Of a stretch of 64,000 bases of DNA, positions 58,787 through 64,000 are shown piece by piece (within the stretch, counting starts at the first letter, position 1; every line of letters starts with the position of its first letter). The notes beneath the pieces are model-generated. The model was not told the origin of the DNA. It did no database searches and saw only the letters and a program-made list of their open reading frames with translations. The DNA comes from Adineta vaga. Taxonomy: Eukaryota; Rotifera. The stretch lies in the NCBI GenBank assembly GCA_021613535.1, contig CP075495.1, forward strand, positions 6,014,001 through 6,078,000, given 5' to 3'. A program made the translations under genes and the position numbers.

Positions 58787-61700
58787 TTAACTTTTCAGTA
58801 ATGTTTTCGCACGTTTATTAGCTCCTTCCAAACGCATTTGACTAATATCAGTCTAAACAAAAGAGAGAATAAACCCAATTATTACAAATATAAAAGATCT
58901 TACTTTAGCCTTGATACGATCAATTTGATTGTTTTGATTGGATATTTCATTACCCATATCGCATGCCATATTTCTTAGATTTCCAATCATTGTGCTTACT
59001 TGTTGAAGGTTATCTTCCATTTCATCTTCACGTGCATCATTTGTAATTCTAAATGATCGACTCTTTCTCTCTCTCTCTGTTTACTGAATAAACTTCGTTT
59101 TTTTCTCTTCTATTTACCTTTGAATATAACCCGAACCAGGGCCCATGCCATTCTGTGAAACAATTTGTCTTGGACCCGAAGAATTAACTTTTCCATCTTC
59201 ATTACCTTTGAATGTTTTACTGTATGCAGCACTTTTTTCCACATTTTTGGTTCTAAATAAGCAAAATATAAACAAGTTGTTCGATTGTTTAACGATGAAA
59301 AGTTGATTATTACCGTTTCCAAGGAAGAACGCATAGACCACAACATTTCTCAAGACCCTCAAGATTCTTTTCTGCATCACGCATTTCAGCGTTGATTCGG
59401 TCCATTCCTGAATCGATTGCATCGAGTTGTTCTAAAAAGTACATTGAAATTAAAAATTGTTCTCAGAAGAAAATCTAATTGGATTTTTTTTAAAGAAATT
59501 TTGACATAAATATCTGCAAGATTAGTTCCTTGCATGTCGAACGAAAGATTCATTAGGAAAAAATGGTAAGTCCCGAATTGATCTACAATAAGAAGTTTAT
59601 TTTCATATATCGTATTTTATTCTTTGGTCAATGTGTATTTATTCATCTTCGAGAAGTTTTCTTTGATTGAATAAATCTTTCATCAATTCAATATTTGTTT
59701 ATAGAAAATAACTCAAAGAATACTTTCCAACTTCTTATCCTAGACTATTTTTCTTTTCTTTCTACTTGAGTTAATAGCCTTATTATGTGACATAGGAAAG
59801 TATATCGTTATATATAGAAATCAATCTATTATCATAAAGAAAGAAAATCGTAATATTCAGTCTTTGTTTCGTCTATTTCAATCAATCACGTGCACAAGGG
59901 AATTGATGAAACTTGTTTTACGCCATTTCTATCGGAATTTTTTCTTAGTTTTTGAAATAAATCATACTTTGAATTACCGAAAGAAATCACTTTTCAATTA
60001 GTTAGAAGAAAACACTTGAAATCATAATTTAAAAGAAAATATTTTCTCAACATTTTCTTTTTCTTACCTCCTTGTTCATCGAGCATAACCAGCGTTCGTA
60101 TTCCAGCTTCTTTACTCTAAAAATTACGCAAATATTCATTTTAGTAATTGAATAAGTAATTCGTTACTTCTTCGCAAAGACCAAGCATACGACGAGTGGC
60201 TTCAAGTGACTAAATAAAAATAAAAAGAATATTTAATTAGTAACGAGTGCTTAAATAGAGTAGTTCAAATGAGAATATCTTAGAAAGAGATTACTTTGTA
60301 CCATAAAATCAGATAACTAAACGTCCACGATCATCCAGGGAGCATATGAACGTTTATATTTTTTTACCTCTAGACATTGAATACTAGTAAAAGTCTGTTT
60401 TCATTGGTTCTTTACATTTTTGGAAATACAAATCAATGTTGATCGTTGAAATTTCATTTCATTTTCGTTCTTTTTTTCTAGTATTCATCAATTAAATTAG
60501 TTGAATTTTTTTTCTTAACGAAAATAATCGTCTTTATTCCCCTTAGGAATGGCACTTGCAATAGATCCAGTCTTGATCAGTCTTCTGTCTGTAAGAGAAG
60601 CACATATTTCTGTCGTCTTGAATAATCAAACTTGTCACAAATAAAACCAAGAGATACAGAACAGGAACAAGAACAAGATGACACTATGCAATGTCTGATT
60701 ATTACAAAAACAAAATAATGGACTTTTTCTTTTCTTATTTCTAGATGAAAAATTGAACACATGAAGATTTGATCAAAGAAGAAGAAAGGTCTGATCTTTA
60801 AATATCATAATGATCAATGATTCTTTTCTATATTTTATCTTTTCAGATCGAAAGAGCAAAGGAAAAACTACTTCTCAGTTTTTTTCTTTCTTTTCTTCTT
60901 GTATTACTCTTCAACTCTATTCATCAATCATCGTATTGTATAAGGCATAGCGACGAACGAACGAACGAATGAACGAATGAGACGCATCTAACTAATCGAA
61001 TCGATTTCGCATTCATGAACGCAAAAAAACCTTAACGTCAGACATAGTCTGTCGTCAAGAAGAAAATAGAAAATTATAATTAAAAGTTATTATAGAAAAC
61101 GATGTTCAAAATGTTTTGTTTTACCTCATGAACACCCTGATCAATGGAAACCAAGATTTGTTCTTCTTCAGTCAGTATTCTTGGTGGTTCATTATTAGCT
61201 GGAGCCGTTTCAGCCGGCTTTGACGAAAACGGTAAAACCATGTTTTATATTTTTACGAAATATAATCAATGAGATGAAAAGAAGATCTTTTCAAAGATTA
61301 CTTTTACTTTCTCAATGTATCGTCTTTACATTTTCATACAGATGACAACCAATAAGAGTAATACAGGGCGGTAATATTGAATAATAATAAATAAAATTTT
61401 CTCTTTGATAAATAGCAAATCACTAGTTACTCACTGATTGCTACTTGGTGGACAGAAAAGAGAAAAGAGAAAGAGGAAATTTGGATTGCAAAGAAACAGA
61501 GAGAGAGAAAGAAAGAGTGGTGAACACAAGAATAAGCACGCTAACTTGCCGTTGTCTTCCTGTCGATTTATACTGAAGCAAAAGAAAGCACGGAGAACTA
61601 CGAGTGTTTTTTCATGAACAATGTCGAAAAAAAGAGAACGCGTAATAAGAAGAAATAGAGAAACGGGAAAGAGACAGAGAGGAAAAGAAGAGAAAAGAAA

Positions 61701-62628
61701 CAACAAAAACAACAATATTGAGTTCTTCATTTCCACAAAATCGCCATCAAGATAATGCTAAGACATACATAAGGACAGCGAGAGAGAAGAAGAAGCAGAA
61801 GAAACAAGAAAAGATGACAAAAAGTTGAAGATTGATAGTTTATTACTCTTGTTCTTTCTTTTCTTCATATATATATATATATATATAAAAGAAAAAGTCA
61901 ACCATCATTCGATTGAACTCATTATTAGAAATCTCTTATTTGCAATCATAATTCAAACAGTCAATATTACTATTTCAATTAATTATAAATTTCCACCATA
62001 AAGAAGACAGAATGTTTCATTTATTTCTTGACTATATGAACGAGTCGATTACATATAAAAGTCGTTTCCAATTCGAGCAGGTTGATGCATCATTAAAAAT
62101 ACTACTGGAGACTCTTTCTTTTTTTGCTTCGTATGCGTGTGTAATTCTTGTCGTAGACAAAAAAAACAGGTCTCAAAGGAGAATGCAAGAACTCCTAGAC
62201 TGATTATTATCCTGATCGAATTTTAGTAACAATAGACAAAAAAAAATAATGACAAGTGCACAAAATCGTGCACGTTGACACGTATATATACAAAGAAAAA
62301 CTCCGTTTTACATAAACGGATGTTATAGATTGACAAGGGTCAGCATCCTTTGTAGACAATAGAACGAAGAGAGATTGCTGTCAATGACAAAAAAATAATA
62401 ATAAGCAATTCTAAATTGTGTGGTCGAAACCAAGAAACAAAAAATATGCCTCCGGCTTATAGTCTCCTCTATTTTTTGCTACTATTCTCATTACTCGTCC
62501 TATCCATCTACGCAATCAATTAGAGAGAAAAAAACAATTGTGAAAAACAAACCACTTACTTCATTCGTTGTTTGGTTCATCTGTGTCTGAATACCAGATA
62601 ATTCAGTCGGCATTACTTCGTCAGTCAT
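58787..62628 (-). CDS. SNAP25: SNAP-25, Qbc-SNARE of synaptic exocytosis
   Basis: Partner of syntaxin and synaptobrevin in regulated membrane fusion at the plasma membrane. Seven exons join perfectly: 62560-62628, 60168-60209, 60068-60116, 59314-59431, 59118-59252, 58904-59048 and 58787-58852. They give 207 residues, essentially the family length. Qb helix: [20 protein letters not shown], then [20 protein letters not shown] with the zero-layer Gln, then [14 protein letters not shown]. The linker has CCGLCVLPW, with three cysteines for palmitoylation against four in vertebrates. Qc helix: [20 protein letters not shown], then [20 protein letters not shown] and [10 protein letters not shown]. 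It ends [10 protein letters not shown]. The start at 62628 gives [21 protein letters not shown] second 5' exon lies at 61125-61241. The first intron is about 2.3 kb, unusually long for this region. Confidence 0.96.
61125..61241 (-). CDS. SNAP25: Alternative 5' exon of SNAP-25
   Basis: A 117-nt exon with ATG at 61241 ([20 protein letters not shown], then [19 protein letters not shown]) and a good GTAAAA donor in phase 0, so it can splice to the 60168-60209 exon exactly as the 62560-62628 exon does. As an alternative first exon it gives a 223-residue SNAP-25 with a different N-terminus. Alternatively an AG at about 61218 allows it to be an internal cassette exon starting PAETAP. It is coding-like and lies inside the long first intron. 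Confidence 0.7.
61866..61888. repeat. (AT)n microsatellite
   Basis: About ten AT units in the long first intron of SNAP-25, upstream of the alternative 5' exon. Confidence 0.88.
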
Positions 62629-63794
62629 TTTCGAGGAGTTTTAGAAGAGGTGCGTAGTTGTATGAAGTAAATGTTTGTATATTGTTATCTAGTGGCTTTT
62701 CTCGAAGAATTTAAGCCAATCTGAAGAAGAATAAAATCGCATCGAATAGGTGAGAAACTATCACAGGTAAATAGCAGAAAAAAAACAATACTATTTTATT
62801 TCATCTAGATTTTTGTTTGGAATTTATAGAAGAAAAAAAGCAGAAGAAAAAAAAGCAGATAATTATTGTGGCCGACGGCAATACTAGCTTCGAAGATGGA
62901 ATGCACTAGCATCGATCTAAAAGGATGATGATGAGATGGTCGTACGAGTGTTTATTTTTGTTAGATTTGTTGACTAATGAATTGTTTCTCACTATTGGTT
63001 TTTATTTTGAACAAATCTTTAAGGATTCTTTTACCTCTACTTATATTTATAACTGTTAAGTTCAACGAGAGAATTTCTCAAGATTTGCTATGAAGGAGGT
63101 TATCTATTAATAATTTGATTGACTTGTTCATAAAACGATAGATGACGCTGCTTGATGGAAAACTACAATTGAAAATTTTCTTTTCATTAACATAAGTATC
63201 GGCTTTGCAGACATAAATACTGTAAGTCGGTTTTAAAAAAAATATACATAAAAGAACTCTATAGAAAAGAAGTCACAATCAACCTACGTTGAATCCTCCA
63301 TTTATTCTTAATAATTCAAAATATTATTAGATATGTCGATTTTTCTAAAGCATTTCTTTTGCTTTTTTTTCATTTTGAAAGAATATAATCTTCGTTTTCT
63401 TTCAAAAGGAACAAATGATTCGATGATCAAATTTTCTTGTGCGTGACTTTTTCGACATTCTTCATAATGCATCAGTTTTCTTCCTACATGTAATTGAGTT
63501 TTCTACGTCACTTTCTATCGTTTTTCATATCTATATTTGATTCAGAATGAAAAAGAAAACGAGCATAGCAATATGTTGCTTATCCTTTAGAACCAAAGAA
63601 AACATTCTTTTCCTATTATTTTTCATATCGGGTAAGATATTAGTTAAAGTATAGCCGTTAAACCATATTAAAAGAAAACAAAAACCCTTTCTTAAGCTTT
63701 TTATTATGACAAATCGATTCGAAAGAAAAAGCAAATTCTTTTCTATAGAATTTATTCAAACAAGAAGAAAAAAGAAATGGAACTATGAACATAA
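62629..63794. other. Intergenic, SNAP-25 upstream region
   Basis: 1.2 kb between the SNAP-25 ATG (5' side) and the 3' end of the EGF-repeat gene, both on the minus strand. The neuronal SNAP-25 promoter should be here. No exon or clear motif seen. Confidence 0.55.
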
Positions 63795-64000
63795 TTAAAC
63801 ATCCAGACGTTTTTCACATTGATTTCCAGTGAATTTATTTCGACATAAACATGCGACTTTATTTCCTCGTGCCACGCATGTACCACCGTTTGTACATGGG
63901 TTCGGAAAACAAGGATGAACACCTAGAATTAAATTTTAAATGAAACAGAAAATGCTTTTCAAATATATTTATCTTACGAGTTTCGCAAAAAAGGCCAGTA
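63795..64000 (-). CDS. EGF-repeat protein, C-terminal end only
   Basis: The last exon (63795 to about 63923) codes a complete EGF-like domain with six cysteines, HPCFPNPCTNGGTCVARGNK then VACLCRNKFTGNQCEKRLDV, ending at a stop. After an intron of about 55 nt, the upstream exon at the window edge ends TGLFCET, the close of another EGF module. The phase-1 boundary between modules is typical of extracellular EGF proteins. The rest of the gene lies beyond the right edge, so the parent protein cannot be named. No membrane segment follows the last module, so this isoform looks secreted. Confidence 0.85.

Noticed and set aside
62012-62203. 63-codon frame inside the SNAP-25 first intron
   Set aside because: Opposite strand to the host gene, no domain, no conserved features.
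1-64000. tRNA genes, CRISPR arrays, transposable elements and viral insertions
   Set aside because: By eye I found no cloverleaf-like T-arm/A-box pairs, regular spacer arrays, terminal inverted repeats or polymerase/transposase motifs. A tRNA or repeat-finder scan would be needed to exclude small ones.

Overview
The window is eukaryotic, intron-rich and AT-rich animal DNA. Coding exons are separated mostly by 45-70 nt GT-AG introns, and gene spacing is 0.2-4 kb. The gene content is metazoan: PRC1, a trachealess/NPAS-type bHLH-PAS factor, FoxJ2/3, an SLC7 cationic amino acid transporter, SNAP-25, an EGF-repeat protein and a tandem array of nuclear receptors. Tiny introns, strong AT bias and a local burst of receptors with the DHR96-like P-box make a rotifer, probably bdelloid, my best guess. 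This is inferred from style and gene content, not proven. I see no CRISPR array, prokaryotic operon, recognisable transposon or virus.

Layout. 0.1-2.8 kb (-): a coiled-coil protein I cannot name. 4.0-6.7 kb (-): PRC1/Ase1/MAP65 spindle-midzone protein. 8.5-11.4 kb (-): bHLH-PAS factor. 11.4-15.0 kb: gene-free. 15.0-18.3 kb (+): SLC7/CAT transporter. 20.3-30.8 kb: three paralogous Gly/Pro/Tyr-rich repeat proteins (one -, two +) that share an MGN N-terminus; two also share a Cys-Cys C-terminus. 32.9-33.6 kb (+): small secreted 8-Cys protein. 34.7-35.3 kb (-): single-exon unknown, possibly CYTH-like. 35.7-37.4 kb (-): FoxJ2/3 forkhead. 37.6-38.7 kb (-): ARL14EP-domain protein reconstructed from five small exons. 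41.3-54.2 kb (+): four tandem nuclear receptors. 54.5-56.5 kb (+): low-complexity protein of unknown function with irregular exon joins. 56.8-57.2 kb (-): short Qa-SNARE-like tail-anchored protein. 58.8-62.6 kb (-): complete SNAP-25 with an alternative 5' exon. 63.8 kb to the right edge (-): last exons of an EGF-repeat protein.

Best candidates for something undescribed. (1) The MGN...CC repeat-protein family has no signal peptide. It carries a possible myristoylation site at one end and adjacent cysteines at the other, a different minisatellite repeat in each paralogue, and in one member a ladder of 45/48-nt symmetric microexons. It looks like a fast-evolving intracellular, membrane-apposed structural family. 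(2) All four nuclear receptors keep the helix-3 lysine but have Ser in place of the conserved Glu of the AF-2 helix, and they fall into two pairs by D-box length.

Exon coordinates were read by eye from splice-site consensus and reading frame, so individual boundaries may be off by a base or more.
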